From positions 1 through 36,371 of the forward strand of contig JBHEKP010000330.1 of the NCBI GenBank assembly GCA_041859375.1: 36,371 bases of DNA. The letters are read 5' to 3'. Every line of letters begins with the position of its first letter. Position 1 is the stretch's first letter. Positions 1 through 8,800 of the stretch are shown here, piece by piece. The stretch is from JBHEKP01 sp041859375 (GTDB taxonomy: Bacteria > Hydrogenedentota > Hydrogenedentia > Hydrogenedentales > CAITNO01). Both the position numbers and the translations under genes were made by a program. The notes beneath the pieces are model-generated. The model did not search any database and was not told where the DNA came from. It saw only the letters and a program-made list of their open reading frames with translations.

Positions 1-153
1 GCCGCACCCGACCAGGCCGACCTTCAAATCCCCCTCCGCCGCGCCCGCGCGGGACGCATGCATTCCGGCAAACGCCGCCGCGGCCACCGCGGCGCCGCTG
101 TGGCGCATGAATTCTCGCCGCGTGGTGCCGTTGCTGTTCTCCTTAACCGCCAT
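1..153 (-). CDS. Gfo/Idh/MocA family oxidoreductase, Tat-exported (N-terminal 51 residues; cut by window edge)
   Basis: Reading the minus strand from ATG at 153 gives an open frame to the window edge. It begins MAVKENSNGTTRREFM, followed by an Ala/Gly-rich hydrophobic stretch and an AGAAEG cleavage-like region, then GDLKVGLVGCG. The twin-arginine motif (RREF, residues 12-15) plus hydrophobic segment is a Tat signal. KVGLVGCG is the start of the Rossmann nucleotide-binding fold of Gfo/Idh/MocA dehydrogenases, which in planctomycete- and Hydrogenedentes-like genomes are often Tat-exported. GGAGG at 162-166 lies 8 nt before the ATG, which fixes the start. The next minus-strand gene upstream (ending at 293) belongs to the same broad family, so the two may act on related sugars. 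Substrate cannot be inferred because most of the gene is missing. Confidence 0.85.
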   Translation of the reverse strand, partial: MAVKENSNGTTRREFMRHSGAAVAAAAFAGMHASRAGAAEGDLKVGLVGCG

Positions 154-292
154 GTCCAAAACCTCCGATATCAGTTGTTTCCGGCCCCTGCGGACGGGGT
201 GTCCTCACCCGGTCCCAAAGTCCGGTTCCTTGGGCAAAAAAAGTCCATATAATCAAACCACTTCATCCGGGGCAAATGCAATCCGGCCGGTG

Positions 293-1405
293 TCACCCGG
301 AACGCCCGGGATGGTATCCATAAATCCCATGCATGTCCGCCGCTGTGACGGTGTGACCGGCTCCGGCGTCCCAGAGCATTGAAGCCATACCGCAGGCCAG
401 CACCGCCATCATCAGGTTGGGATACGGCCCGCCGTTAAAATCCTCCAGGGAAAGGGCGCGGCGCCAGTGGCCAATCGTCCCGTACACGGCGGCATACTGG
501 GATTCCCCCGGCAGATCAACCCGTTCGCCGTTGATCAACAGGAGCTGCCCCCCCTCCGAATGGCCGGATTCAATCCTGAAGGGCCGTCCATCGCCGACAC
601 CCTCCAGCACACGCCGCTTGTGGGGAATTACTCCCGCGGTGAAATCCGTTTTCAACCTGAGCTCGGCGTCGCCGATCCGCATGCGCGCCTCGCAAAAACC
701 GTCCACGGGACACGCATAATCTTGCGGATTCGGGGGGGCATAACGCCGCGCCACGGCGTCCACCCTCATCCCACCACTGAAAATTTCCTCCCAGCCGCCC
801 GGGCACATCCCAGAAACCATCAGCCACCAGGCCAGGCAATGAACCGTTTCCTGGTACTGCACCGGCTGCATGACCTTGTAATTCCGGGGGTTTTCGGGAG
901 CTTCCCGGTCCTTCCCCCGAACCGATTCAAAGCGCGTCAACTCCAGACGATTGAAACGCCCCAGCCATTCGCGGACAGCCGCGGCGAGGGGGGAGTAGAG
1001 CTCGGTGAAATTGTAAAAGAGCCAAACGGGCGAATTCGTAAGCTTCCTGATGAGCTCGGCGGGCCGGTCCCGGTCATCATGGGCGGCAACGGGTTTTTCA
1101 TTCAACACCACCACCGGCCGACCGGTGTCCAGCAGGATGTCCTCCGCCCTGAGCCTGTGCTCCGGGTGCAGGGCCAGATGAAACAGGTCCGCGTCCAGAC
1201 CGTAAAATTCCGCCTCACCCGGAACAACGGACACCCGTCCGGCATCCAGATCGCAGGGAACCGGCCCCGGATCATGCGCCCAGACACGCATTCCCCGCGA
1301 CAGGGCAGCGTCCAGCATTTTTCGGCCGATATATCCCCATGCGCCCGCAATGGCGACTGATTGGGGAAAATCGGCCAACTTGTCGGCGGCTCGGCGTTGC
1401 ATCAT
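293..1405 (-). CDS. Gfo/Idh/MocA-like NAD(P)-dependent oxidoreductase (370 aa)
   Basis: The N-terminus reads SVAIAGAWGYIGRKM, a Rossmann-type nucleotide-binding loop, followed about 85 residues later by VVVLNEKPVAA, which carries the EKP motif typical of Gfo/Idh/MocA oxidoreductases (its Lys is the usual catalytic residue). The remaining 250 residues fit the C-terminal alpha/beta substrate domain of this family, and total length (370 aa) is normal. No signal peptide is visible, so it is probably cytoplasmic, unlike its Tat-exported neighbour downstream. The frame is open up to 1618, but I chose ATG at 1405 because GGGAG (1411-1415) sits 5 nt upstream; ATGs at 1429-1436 are alternatives. The gene is divergent from the YfhO-like gene. 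The first glycine of the loop is followed by Ala-Trp rather than the usual pattern, so cofactor preference is uncertain. Confidence 0.75.
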   Translation of the reverse strand: MMQRRAADKLADFPQSVAIAGAWGYIGRKMLDAALSRGMRVWAHDPGPVPCDLDAGRVSVVPGEAEFYGLDADLFHLALHPEHRLRAEDILLDTGRPVVVLNEKPVAAHDDRDRPAELIRKLTNSPVWLFYNFTELYSPLAAAVREWLGRFNRLELTRFESVRGKDREAPENPRNYKVMQPVQYQETVHCLAWWLMVSGMCPGGWEEIFSGGMRVDAVARRYAPPNPQDYACPVDGFCEARMRIGDAELRLKTDFTAGVIPHKRRVLEGVGDGRPFRIESGHSEGGQLLLINGERVDLPGESQYAAVYGTIGHWRRALSLEDFNGGPYPNLMMAVLACGMASMLWDAGAGHTVTAADMHGIYGYHPGRSG

Positions 1406-1462
1406 TCCGTCTCCCGGCAGGGTCATCATACCCATTGCACCCCGCCAAACCAAATGGAGGTT

Positions 1463-1491
1463 TTCCCATGGCACCGCCAATCCGGTATACT
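1463..1491 (+). promoter_or_regulatory. Possible sigma70-type promoter for the YfhO-like gene
   Basis: TATACT at 1486-1491 is a good -10 match. The best -35 at 17 nt spacing is TTCCCA (1463-1468), which is poor. It lies in the 139-nt divergent gap, about 55 nt before the GTG start at 1545. Confidence 0.35.
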
Positions 1492-1544
1492 GGACCGAAT
1501 CCGGAGGCGGTTCCGGCGGTTGCCGTGAAAAACAGGATGGAATT

Positions 1545-3785
1545 GTGCTGAAATTCAAAGGGAAACGATTACAGGCCTGGTTCTGCGCCGCGCTGCTTTT
1601 TCTGGTGCCATTGTGCATTGTGCTGCCGGACCTTTTCTACGGAAGGGTGCCCGCGCCGGTGGGCAGTGTCGTGGCGCTGGCTCCATGGCAGGAGGCGCGC
1701 ACCCCCGGCGAGGCCATCACCGAAACGGCTCCTTTCAGCCCCGAAATCCAACGCTACTATCCTTGGTATGCCTTCATTGGCCAGGCGGCGAAAAACCGGG
1801 AAATCCCGCTCTGGAATCCGAACGAGGGCTTCGGCGCGCCCTTTTTCTCCCTCTGGCGCACCCGGGCCTTTTCTCCCTTTTCCCTGCCCTTTTATTTGCT
1901 TCCCCTGGCCTTAGCCCTGCAACTAAGCGTTTTCCTGAAAGTGCTGGCCGCGGGATGGTGCGGTTACCATGTCGCCCGCAAGCTGGGATATGTGCCCCCC
2001 TTTGCGCTCCTGGTTGCCGTGGCGCTACAACTGTCGCCGCCCGTGTTTGTCCACCGTCTTGAACCGGTATCGGACGCGGCTCCCTGGCTTCCGCTGCTGC
2101 TGCTCTGCATCTACCGGCTGATTTCCGGGGAGTTCCGGATTTGGCCCCTTCTGGCGGGCACCCTGGCAATCACCGTGCTTTCGGGGTCGCCGGAAAGCCT
2201 GCTTGTTTTCATCCTTGTATGCGTGGTGGCCCTTCCCGTCTTCAGACTGCGCAACCGGCACCTGAACCATCTGCTTTATGCCTATGCCGGACTGGGTGCG
2301 GCGATTGCGGCCGCGCTGGGGCTTACGGCGTTCCAACTGCTTCCGTACTACGAATACAAGGGGCAGACATCCGTGCTGCTGGAGCCCTTCCGCAGTGAAC
2401 TCCGGCCCGCCGACCTGTGGGCCCTTTGGTTCCCGGGGGAGGCGTCCAGACCCGCGCTGCAAATGCTCCACATCGGTGTGCCCGCGCTGGTCATGGCGGC
2501 TCTTTGGTTTTCCCTGCGCAAATATGCGAACAAATTCAGGCGCCGCAGGCTTGAGTCGCTCCTCGCATCCGCCGCGATTCTCGCCCTGGCGGCGTTTTTG
2601 TCCGGCATGCTCAATGGGGAAAACTCCGTCTGGCCTTGGCCCAAGCCCGAGCATCTGCTACTCCTCTGGCCGCTGTCCATGGCGTTTCTGATGGCGGCCA
2701 CCGCAGAAGAATGGATCATTCTGGGCGCAAACGACTGTCTGGCGGTGTTGCGCCGTTTTGCGGCCATCCTTCTCCTCACCATTCTGGGCGGTGTCATCAT
2801 GCTCGCATGGCGCGGAACAGGTGAGGCTCCGGCTTTCCCCGCCTTTTCAAGCGCCATGGGGGGGGTGGTCTTTATGGCCGCCATGCTCCTCTACCTGGGC
2901 GTCACCCTGCTCAAGCCCAAACCAATGCTTGCGGGACTGGGCCTCTCCCTGCTGGTGGTTGTCTGCGGATGGCACACACGGCACGAATCCGTTCAATCAA
3001 CGCCCGCTGCCCGGGCCTTTCCCGAAACCGGGTTTATCCGCGCCCTGAACGGGCTCGACACACGCATCGCCGGCAGCGGCGAACTGAAAAAATGGCCCTT
3101 GTCGGTCCATGGCATATCCCAGGTCTACAACCCCTCCGGGACCACCCTCTCCCGTTATGACAAGTTCATTCAAAGGGCCGCCCTCGACCCGAAACTGATG
3201 CGCCTGGGCGCGGCGGGGGCCTTGCTGCTCACCCGCCAGGACATCCAGGGGGGATTCGCCGAACTGCGTCCCACCCTGAACATGCAGGAGGTCTTCCCCT
3301 CGGGTGCCATACTGCTGAAGGATCTTGACGCCCTTCCCAGGGCCCGCATGGTGTACAAAGGCAAAAAAGTGGCCGGCTTCGATCCGAACCAGCTTGCGCT
3401 GGAGGGTCCCGTCCAGATTGAGGGGGGAACCCTGCCGGAAAAGGACGAAGGCACCGCGGCAAAAGCCCAAATCGTGCCGCCCGACTCAATGAACCGGGTG
3501 GTGGTGAACATCGATGAAACACGTCCGGGACTGCTGGTGCTCGCCGACACATGGTATCCGGGCTGGACCGCCACGGTTGACGATGTTCCCGCCGAGGTGC
3601 TTCCCGTGGACGGCGTGTTCCGTGGGGTGGAGGTGGGCGAGGGGGCGCACGAGGTTGTGTTCACCTACCGGCCCTTCTCGCTTGTGCTGGGACTCTACGT
3701 GTCGGCGGGCACCATGATCATCCTGCTGGCCGGCATGTGGGTTTTCCGCAAAAAGAAGCCCCGCCCCGCGGCGACTGGGCTCTGA
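1545..3785 (+). CDS. YfhO-like multi-pass membrane protein (putative GT-C type glycosyltransferase), 746 aa
   Basis: The product begins with a short basic stretch and a transmembrane helix, then a periplasmic loop with PEIQRYYPWYAF and IPLWNPNEGFGAPFF. This loop resembles the conserved first-loop pattern (LWNP..G.P) of YfhO/DUF6541-type membrane proteins with a GT-C-like fold. About ten to twelve hydrophobic helices follow to about residue 490, then a soluble C-terminal domain ending in LADTWYPGWTATVDD, a hallmark of YfhO proteins, and a last helix before a basic tail. YfhO proteins are linked to glycosylation of lipoteichoic acid or other surface glycans; the substrate here is unknown. The frame is open from 1350, but GTG at 1545 with AGGA at 1534-1537 (7 nt spacing) precedes the basic n-region and is preferred. 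A G8 run lies at 2858-2865. Confidence 0.8.
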   Translation: MLKFKGKRLQAWFCAALLFLVPLCIVLPDLFYGRVPAPVGSVVALAPWQEARTPGEAITETAPFSPEIQRYYPWYAFIGQAAKNREIPLWNPNEGFGAPFFSLWRTRAFSPFSLPFYLLPLALALQLSVFLKVLAAGWCGYHVARKLGYVPPFALLVAVALQLSPPVFVHRLEPVSDAAPWLPLLLLCIYRLISGEFRIWPLLAGTLAITVLSGSPESLLVFILVCVVALPVFRLRNRHLNHLLYAYAGLGAAIAAALGLTAFQLLPYYEYKGQTSVLLEPFRSELRPADLWALWFPGEASRPALQMLHIGVPALVMAALWFSLRKYANKFRRRRLESLLASAAILALAAFLSGMLNGENSVWPWPKPEHLLLLWPLSMAFLMAATAEEWIILGANDCLAVLRRFAAILLLTILGGVIMLAWRGTGEAPAFPAFSSAMGGVVFMAAMLLYLGVTLLKPKPMLAGLGLSLLVVVCGWHTRHESVQSTPAARAFPETGFIRALNGLDTRIAGSGELKKWPLSVHGISQVYNPSGTTLSRYDKFIQRAALDPKLMRLGAAGALLLTRQDIQGGFAELRPTLNMQEVFPSGAILLKDLDALPRARMVYKGKKVAGFDPNQLALEGPVQIEGGTLPEKDEGTAAKAQIVPPDSMNRVVVNIDETRPGLLVLADTWYPGWTATVDDVPAEVLPVDGVFRGVEVGEGAHEVVFTYRPFSLVLGLYVSAGTMIILLAGMWVFRKKKPRPAATGL

Positions 3786-3793
3786 ACCCCAAA

Positions 3794-3810
3794 CCGGCCC
3801 GAACGGCCGG
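3794..3810 (+). other. GC-rich hairpin between the YfhO-like and deacetylase genes
   Basis: CCGGCC (3794-3799) pairs with GGCCGG (3805-3810) around a 5-nt loop, 9 nt after the YfhO-like stop codon. It has no following T run, so it is not a convincing intrinsic terminator. It could instead be an mRNA 3'-end or processing structure. Confidence 0.3.
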
Positions 3811-3868
3811 AAACCATGCGGCGTCAAAGAAAGTCTTATCTGCAACACACCCTTCAGGAGTTAGAAAA

Positions 3869-4840
3869 ATGAACTGTTCCCGCATCCTTCCTCTCGCCTT
3901 TGCCGTGGCCGTTTCGGCGCTGTCCGCGTCCGCCGAAACGAGGGCCCCCCTGGTGGAACGGCTTGGCTTTGCCCCGGACGCCCGGGTGATGATAATCAAC
4001 GGCGACGATTTTGGGATGAACCAGGCCACCAACACCGGAACGATGAAGGCGCTCAAAAGCGGCGGCATCACCTCCACCACCGTGATGGTGCCCTGCGGCT
4101 GGTTCATGCAGGCCGCGGACCTCTCCCGCCGGAATCCAAAAGCCAATGTCGGGGTGCACACCGTGCTCACCAGCGAATGGAAACACTACAAATGGGGGCC
4201 CGTGGTGGGTTGGAAATCCGCGCCCAGCCTATGCACCGAACAGGGTTATTTCTTCGACGACGTGCCCCTCGTCTACCTCAGCGCGACACTTGAGGATGTG
4301 GACAAGGAAATCCGCGCCCAAATTGACAAGGCCGTCCTCGCGGGAATCGACATCACCCACATTGACTCGCACATGGGCACCATGCAGACCATGCCGGGCT
4401 ATCACGAGCTCTACATAAAAATCGCCAAAGACTACAACCTCCCGTGCCGCATGGCAGGACACGACCTCATGGACAAATTCAACGCCGGATACCTCATCGA
4501 CATGGCCGACGAGATGGGGGTTGTGCATCCCGACATCCTGTTCATGGGCGATCCCCCCAGCGTGGCGGAAACGGAATCCTGGTGGAAGCAGCGGATGGGC
4601 CAGCTTGAGCCGGGCAAAGTGACGGAAATTTACATCCACTGCGCGGTGGACACACCGGAAATGCGCGACACCACGGGTTCAACCGGACGGCGCGTGGCGG
4701 ACACAGACTTCTTCAGCGACCCCAAAACCCAGCAGTGGATTAAGGACCAGGGCATCAAACTGGTCAGTTACCGGGAACTGCGGCACCTTCAGCGGGAGGG
4801 CAAGCCCCTTGCGCCGCCGGAAAAATTCGGCTGGGACTGA
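3869..4840 (+). CDS. Secreted YdjC/ChbG-type carbohydrate deacetylase (323 aa)
   Basis: The mature protein carries the family's metal-site pattern: INGDDFGMN (Asp46, Asp47), VGVHTVL (His97) and THIDSHMGT (His164, Asp166, His168). YdjC/ChbG enzymes remove acetyl groups from N-acetylated oligosaccharides such as chitobiose using a divalent metal. Residues 1-22 form a signal peptide (basic start, Leu/Ala core, ASA-ET cleavage site), so this copy should act in the periplasm or outside, whereas E. coli ChbG is cytoplasmic. ATG at 3869 has AGGAG (3856-3860) 8 nt upstream; the frame is open further 5', but that part overlaps the preceding gene. It lies 83 nt behind the YfhO-like gene in the same direction and ends in a strong terminator. 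The actual substrate is not shown by sequence. Confidence 0.85.
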   Translation: MNCSRILPLAFAVAVSALSASAETRAPLVERLGFAPDARVMIINGDDFGMNQATNTGTMKALKSGGITSTTVMVPCGWFMQAADLSRRNPKANVGVHTVLTSEWKHYKWGPVVGWKSAPSLCTEQGYFFDDVPLVYLSATLEDVDKEIRAQIDKAVLAGIDITHIDSHMGTMQTMPGYHELYIKIAKDYNLPCRMAGHDLMDKFNAGYLIDMADEMGVVHPDILFMGDPPSVAETESWWKQRMGQLEPGKVTEIYIHCAVDTPEMRDTTGSTGRRVADTDFFSDPKTQQWIKDQGIKLVSYRELRHLQREGKPLAPPEKFGWD

Positions 4841-4855
4841 CATTCGCAAAAATGA

Positions 4856-4891
4856 CGCGGCAAAGTTGTTTCTTCGCCGCGCCTTTTTTTT
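4856..4891 (+). terminator. Rho-independent terminator, possibly bidirectional
   Basis: CGCGGC (4856-4861) pairs with GCCGCG (4876-4881), extended by AAG/CTT across one mismatch, followed by CC and eight Ts (4884-4891). It lies just after the deacetylase stop codon. On the minus strand the same stem is followed by a T5 run, so it may also end the converging regulator transcript. Confidence 0.85.
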
Positions 4892-4897
4892 GTGCAT

Positions 4898-5689
4898 TCA
4901 CTCCCCGGCGGCTTCCACCGGCATTAATATGTCAGACAAAACATCCAGTTCCCAGTCCGGACGGCAAATTGCCGACAACACCTCGCGGTCATGGTACCAG
5001 GAGGCGTCCCGCACAATTTGCCCCGCACTTATCCTCAAATGCGCCTCCATGCCTAATTTCGCCTGATCCGGGCGGCGGCTGGCAATGGCGTTGGCTATCT
5101 GCCGGTGGTGATGGTTGGTCATGGCCAGTTCGTCAATCCCCTGCCGCACCGCCGCCGCCTGGCATGGGGCCAGATATCCTGACAACGCCTCAAGCAGCAT
5201 GGGAAAAAGGGGGTTTTTGCATGCCTGCGCCACCGCAAGATGAAACTGGTGATCACAGCGCACCACGGCGTGAACGTCATCAGGGGAAAGCGCTTCAAGC
5301 GTGTCCATCAGCCCACCAAGAACCTCCAAATCATCCTCGGTGCGGTTGATTGCGGCGGAAAAGGCCGCCTGCATTTCAATGGTCATGCGCATCTGGAGGA
5401 AATGAAGAAAATTCTGCTCCCCCTCAAGGGTGAGCATCAGGGGAAAAAGGCGGCCGAGCAGCCGTGTGTCCATTTTGCCCACAACGCTTTTCCGGCCATG
5501 GGACACCACCAGCAATCCAAGGGCGCGCATCCGTGCAATGGCCTCACGAATGACAATCCGGCTGACCCCATATTCTTCCATCAGCCTCCGCTCACTGGGT
5601 ATCGCGCGCCCGGACGGCCAAGCGCCAAGACGGACCCGGTTAAGCATGTGGTTGAACACTGTGTCAACTATCGAGGTGCTTTGTTGCAT
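4898..5689 (-). CDS. GntR-family transcriptional regulator, FadR subfamily with FCD ligand domain (263 aa)
   Basis: Residues about 5-75 form a winged helix-turn-helix (PSERRLMEEYGVSRIVIREA) typical of GntR proteins. The C-terminal part is an all-helical FCD domain with the usual metal/ligand residues: Asp and His in DHQFHLAVAQ, a His in the HHHRQIANAI helix, and a His in MEAHLR. FCD regulators usually bind organic acids or sugar acids and release DNA when bound. ATG at 5689 has GGAG (5696-5699) 6 nt upstream; an in-frame TTG at 5701 is less likely. The gene is divergent from the 1704-residue secreted protein. A TGGTnnnACCA operator lies at its own promoter and another at the divergent promoter, so autoregulation and control of the neighbour are likely. 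The effector is unknown. Confidence 0.9.
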   Translation of the reverse strand: MQQSTSIVDTVFNHMLNRVRLGAWPSGRAIPSERRLMEEYGVSRIVIREAIARMRALGLLVVSHGRKSVVGKMDTRLLGRLFPLMLTLEGEQNFLHFLQMRMTIEMQAAFSAAINRTEDDLEVLGGLMDTLEALSPDDVHAVVRCDHQFHLAVAQACKNPLFPMLLEALSGYLAPCQAAAVRQGIDELAMTNHHHRQIANAIASRRPDQAKLGMEAHLRISAGQIVRDASWYHDREVLSAICRPDWELDVLSDILMPVEAAGE

Positions 5690-5702
5690 GGAAAGCTCCA
5701 AC

Positions 5703-5713
5703 TGGTATTACCA
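5703..5713. promoter_or_regulatory. Operator for the FadR-type regulator (autoregulatory site)
   Basis: TGGTATTACCA is a perfect inverted repeat around a central T, extended to 13 bp by the flanking C and G. It matches the TNGTNNNACNA pattern known for FCD/FadR-subfamily regulators such as LldR. It lies directly downstream of the regulator's -10 element and just before its ribosome binding site. Confidence 0.75.
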
Positions 5714-5742
5714 GTATGGTCCTAAAAGGCTCTTAATGTCAA
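5713..5742 (-). promoter_or_regulatory. Promoter of the FadR-type regulator gene
   Basis: On the minus strand, TTGACA (5742-5737) is a perfect -35. CATACT (5718-5713) is a moderate -10, with an 18-nt spacer. The predicted start of transcription falls inside the operator at 5703-5713, fitting negative autoregulation. Confidence 0.6.
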
Positions 5743-5760
5743 TAGGTTGACCACACGCCG

Positions 5761-5788
5761 TTGACTTATCGAAAAAAATCAGTACAAT
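5761..5788 (+). promoter_or_regulatory. Promoter of the 1704-residue secreted protein gene
   Basis: TTGACT (5761-5766) and TACAAT (5783-5788) are separated by 16 nt. Transcription should start near 5795, immediately upstream of or within the operator at 5797-5807 and about 45 nt before the ATG. Confidence 0.65.
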
Positions 5789-5796
5789 ATTCCTTA

Positions 5797-5807
5797 TGGT
5801 ATGACCA
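5797..5807. promoter_or_regulatory. Operator for the FadR-type regulator at the giant-protein promoter
   Basis: TGGTATGACCA differs from the site at 5703-5713 only in its central triplet (ATG instead of ATT), so both inverted half-sites are identical. It sits at about +1 to +12 of the predicted transcript, a position where a bound repressor would block initiation. Confidence 0.7.
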
Positions 5808-5840
5808 GTGCTTTGGCCTAATCCATATGGAGTCAAAAAT

Positions 5841-8800
5841 ATGCTGTTCAAACGCTTTACCCCCCACCACACGACCCAAATTAATCATGTGACACGCCTT
5901 GCGCTCATAGTGCTTGCCGTTCTTCTCCTGCCGCTCCTTCCCGCCCATGGGGCGAAGCGGATTCTTCTTGTCGGGGACAGTTGGACACAGTGGCCCTATG
6001 ACATGGGCTCCTTTCAAGCCGCCCTCAACCATAATTTCGGGGCTGGCGTCTACGAGGTGGAGGGGGAGTACACAGCCCTCGGCGGTTCCACCGCCAAGGG
6101 CTGGGCGGAAAACTTCGTGCCGGATGAAGGCACCTTTCCCTCGCCGCCGGGACATAGCAACATGGCCGCGCTCAACCGCATCACCTGGTGCCTCAACCAG
6201 TACCCCACCATTGACATCATCCACCTGTGCATATCGGGCAACGACATGTGGTCATGGCGCGCCAACTGGACCGCCGAACAGGAAAACACCCTGTTTGCGG
6301 AGATTGCCGGCAATGTGCGTTCTGTAATTCAGTGGATTCGGACCAACCATCCCCGGGTTAAAATCTGCCTGTCTGACTATGATTACCTAAATATCACAGA
6401 AACCTGCACCTGGGGCATGCAGGAATACAGCGACACCTCGGTGCTTTTTGCCGCAAGCCTCGGTTTCACTGTCAATGTTTTCGACATTTGGCAAAACAAG
6501 GCGAACAACCAGGTGCTGAATGGTTTTTTCTCCCGTTTTACGCCGGCAAAACTCGCCGTGTCCCGCGAGTTTGATCGTTGCGGCTTTGTGCAGAACTGGG
6601 GAAACATCCAGTGGCGCGCCGGATACACCAATTCACTTGGGCAGGTTTTTGCCGCCCAGACAGTCCCGTTTCCGGGCATCGCGCCGGATTATTCCCCCAT
6701 GCCCGGCGGTGACATCAGTTACGGTACCCCGTCCTTGTACATGAACGCCTTTGAGGGCACCAAGCGCGATCCCATCCACCTGAGCAACCAGGGATACCGC
6801 CTGCTGTTTGATAATTGCATCATGCAATACTATGCGGGCTGGCTCACCGACACCACGGCGCCCCTAGTTCAGTCCGTCACCCTTGCAAGCCCCAATCCCA
6901 CCGCGGCCGGGTCGGTGAGTTATCTGGTCACATTCACGGAAAATGTGAGGGGGGTGGATGCCGGTGACTTTGCCCTTTCCGGAACGGCATCCACAGGCGC
7001 TGCAATATCATCCGTCGCCGGTGCTGACAACAGCCCCACCCGCACGGTCACCGTGGACATTTCCGCCTGTCCGGACGGCACGCTGCGCCTGGACTTCATC
7101 GACAACGGTTCCGTCTACGACGCCAATTGGAACGCCATCGGCGGTGAAGGAGCCGGAAACGGCAACCACCTCTCCGGGCCTTCCTATTTGATTGACCGGG
7201 GCGCGCCCACCGCAACGGTTTCCGCGGGTGTGCCCGAACCCACCGAGCTGACCGCCACCCCCTTCACAGTGACCTTTTCCGAGAACGTCAGCGGATTTTC
7301 CGCCTCCGATGTCGTCCTGACACTGAAAAGCGGAAACGGTTCGGCCCAGGTCTCAAACTTCTCGGGCTCCGGCGGCGCATACACTTTCACCGTGCTGGTG
7401 GAAAGAACGGAAACCATCACCGTTGAGGTGAAAATACCCGCAGGCGCGGCGGTGGATCAGGCGGGATATCCGACACCCGAGGCCAAATATCTTGACGGTG
7501 CCGACGATGCCTACCAGTTTGACTTCAATTCCGGCCCCGGCCAGCCCGGCAACCTCTATGCAAGCAGCGGACTCCTCGGTGATCTAACCCTGGCCCCTGG
7601 AGCAGTTGTGACCATCAACACGGGGAACACCCCGCCGACCTTTGTTGTCGGGGCAAACCCGCCGCTCCTAGGCAAAGTGTTCGCCACCAACGGCGGTAAT
7701 GTCGCCAAATTTGAGTTTGGTGAGGTGGATGTGGCCGCCGGGGTGGCGGTGAATGTCACAGGAGCCCGTCCTCTGGTGATTGCCGCATCCGGTGACATGC
7801 GTTGGAACACCTCCGTAGACGTTTCTGGAAACCTTTCCGGACGCGCCGGGGGCGGGGTCGGTGGTGCGGGCGGTGCCGGCGGGCTTTCCGCGGCAGGCGG
7901 CAATGGCGGCACGGGTGCGGGAGCCGGGGGGGCGCAGGTTTCAGGCGGTTCCGGTTCTCCAAACAAGACAACCGACCTGGGTAATGGCATTGGGAACGGC
8001 GCATCGGGAACTGGAAGGGCAAGCGGCTCCCAGGGCGCATCCGGAACCATTGGCACGCAGGGCAATGGGGGAAGCTCCGGTTTCCAAGGCTTCACCGGAT
8101 TCGCGTCGATGGGCACTGCGGGCACAGGCGGGGGTGGTGGTGGACATGGCACCCCGCAAAGTGTGAACAATGGCGGTTCCGGCGCATCGGCCTCCGGCGG
8201 TGCGGGAAATGGCGGCACTTTCACCATTATTCCAATTAATGGAGGCACCGGCGGGGGCGGGGGGGCTGCCACCCAGGATGGCGTAAACGGTGGCAACGGC
8301 AGTTCCGGCGCAAACGGACTGGACGGTTCAAACGGTTCCACCGGAAATAACGCCAGCTTTACATCCGACGCATCCTCCCTGTTGATTGCGGCGGGCAACG
8401 GCGGCGGCGGCGGCGGCGGCGGCGGCTCCGGTGCGGGCGGGCAGGGCGGCGGACAGGCGGGCGGCGGCAGTAGCGGCGCGTCAGGCGGCGGCGGCGGACT
8501 CGGCTACACCACCCATATCGCACAGTGCAACACTCCGGGCGACGGCCCCGGGGGCGCGGGCGGACACGGCGGTGCGGGTGGCGCGGGAGGTGCGGGAGGC
8601 AGGGGGGGCAATTCCCCCGCCGGCGGCAATGGGGGAAGCGGCGGCAACGGGGGCGGGGCGGTGGCCCTGGCGGCGCGCGGCCTGCTCACCTTTGGTGGCA
8701 CGGTGGACATATCAGCCCAAGCCCCGGCTTCCGGCGGACTTCCCTCCACCGGATTGGCGGGTAATGCGGGCACCAATCCCGGCAACAACTGGTCCGCAGG

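Noticed and set aside
248..253. TATAAT on the plus strand
   Set aside because: No plus-strand gene follows for 1.3 kb and no -35 precedes it, so it is probably chance in an AT-rich gap.
1406..1618. 71-codon extension of the Gfo/Idh-like gene
   Set aside because: It overlaps the start of the divergent YfhO-like gene and lacks a ribosome binding site; the Rossmann motif starts soon after ATG 1405.
5741..5753. GGTTGACC-like third half-palindrome between the two FadR-type operators
   Set aside because: The spacing between half-sites is 2 rather than 3, so it does not match the TGGTnnnACCA sites.
7556..8398. 280-codon proline-rich open frame on the minus strand
   Set aside because: It is the complement of the glycine codons (GGN read backwards gives Pro/Ala-rich codons) in the giant protein gene; no start context or family features.
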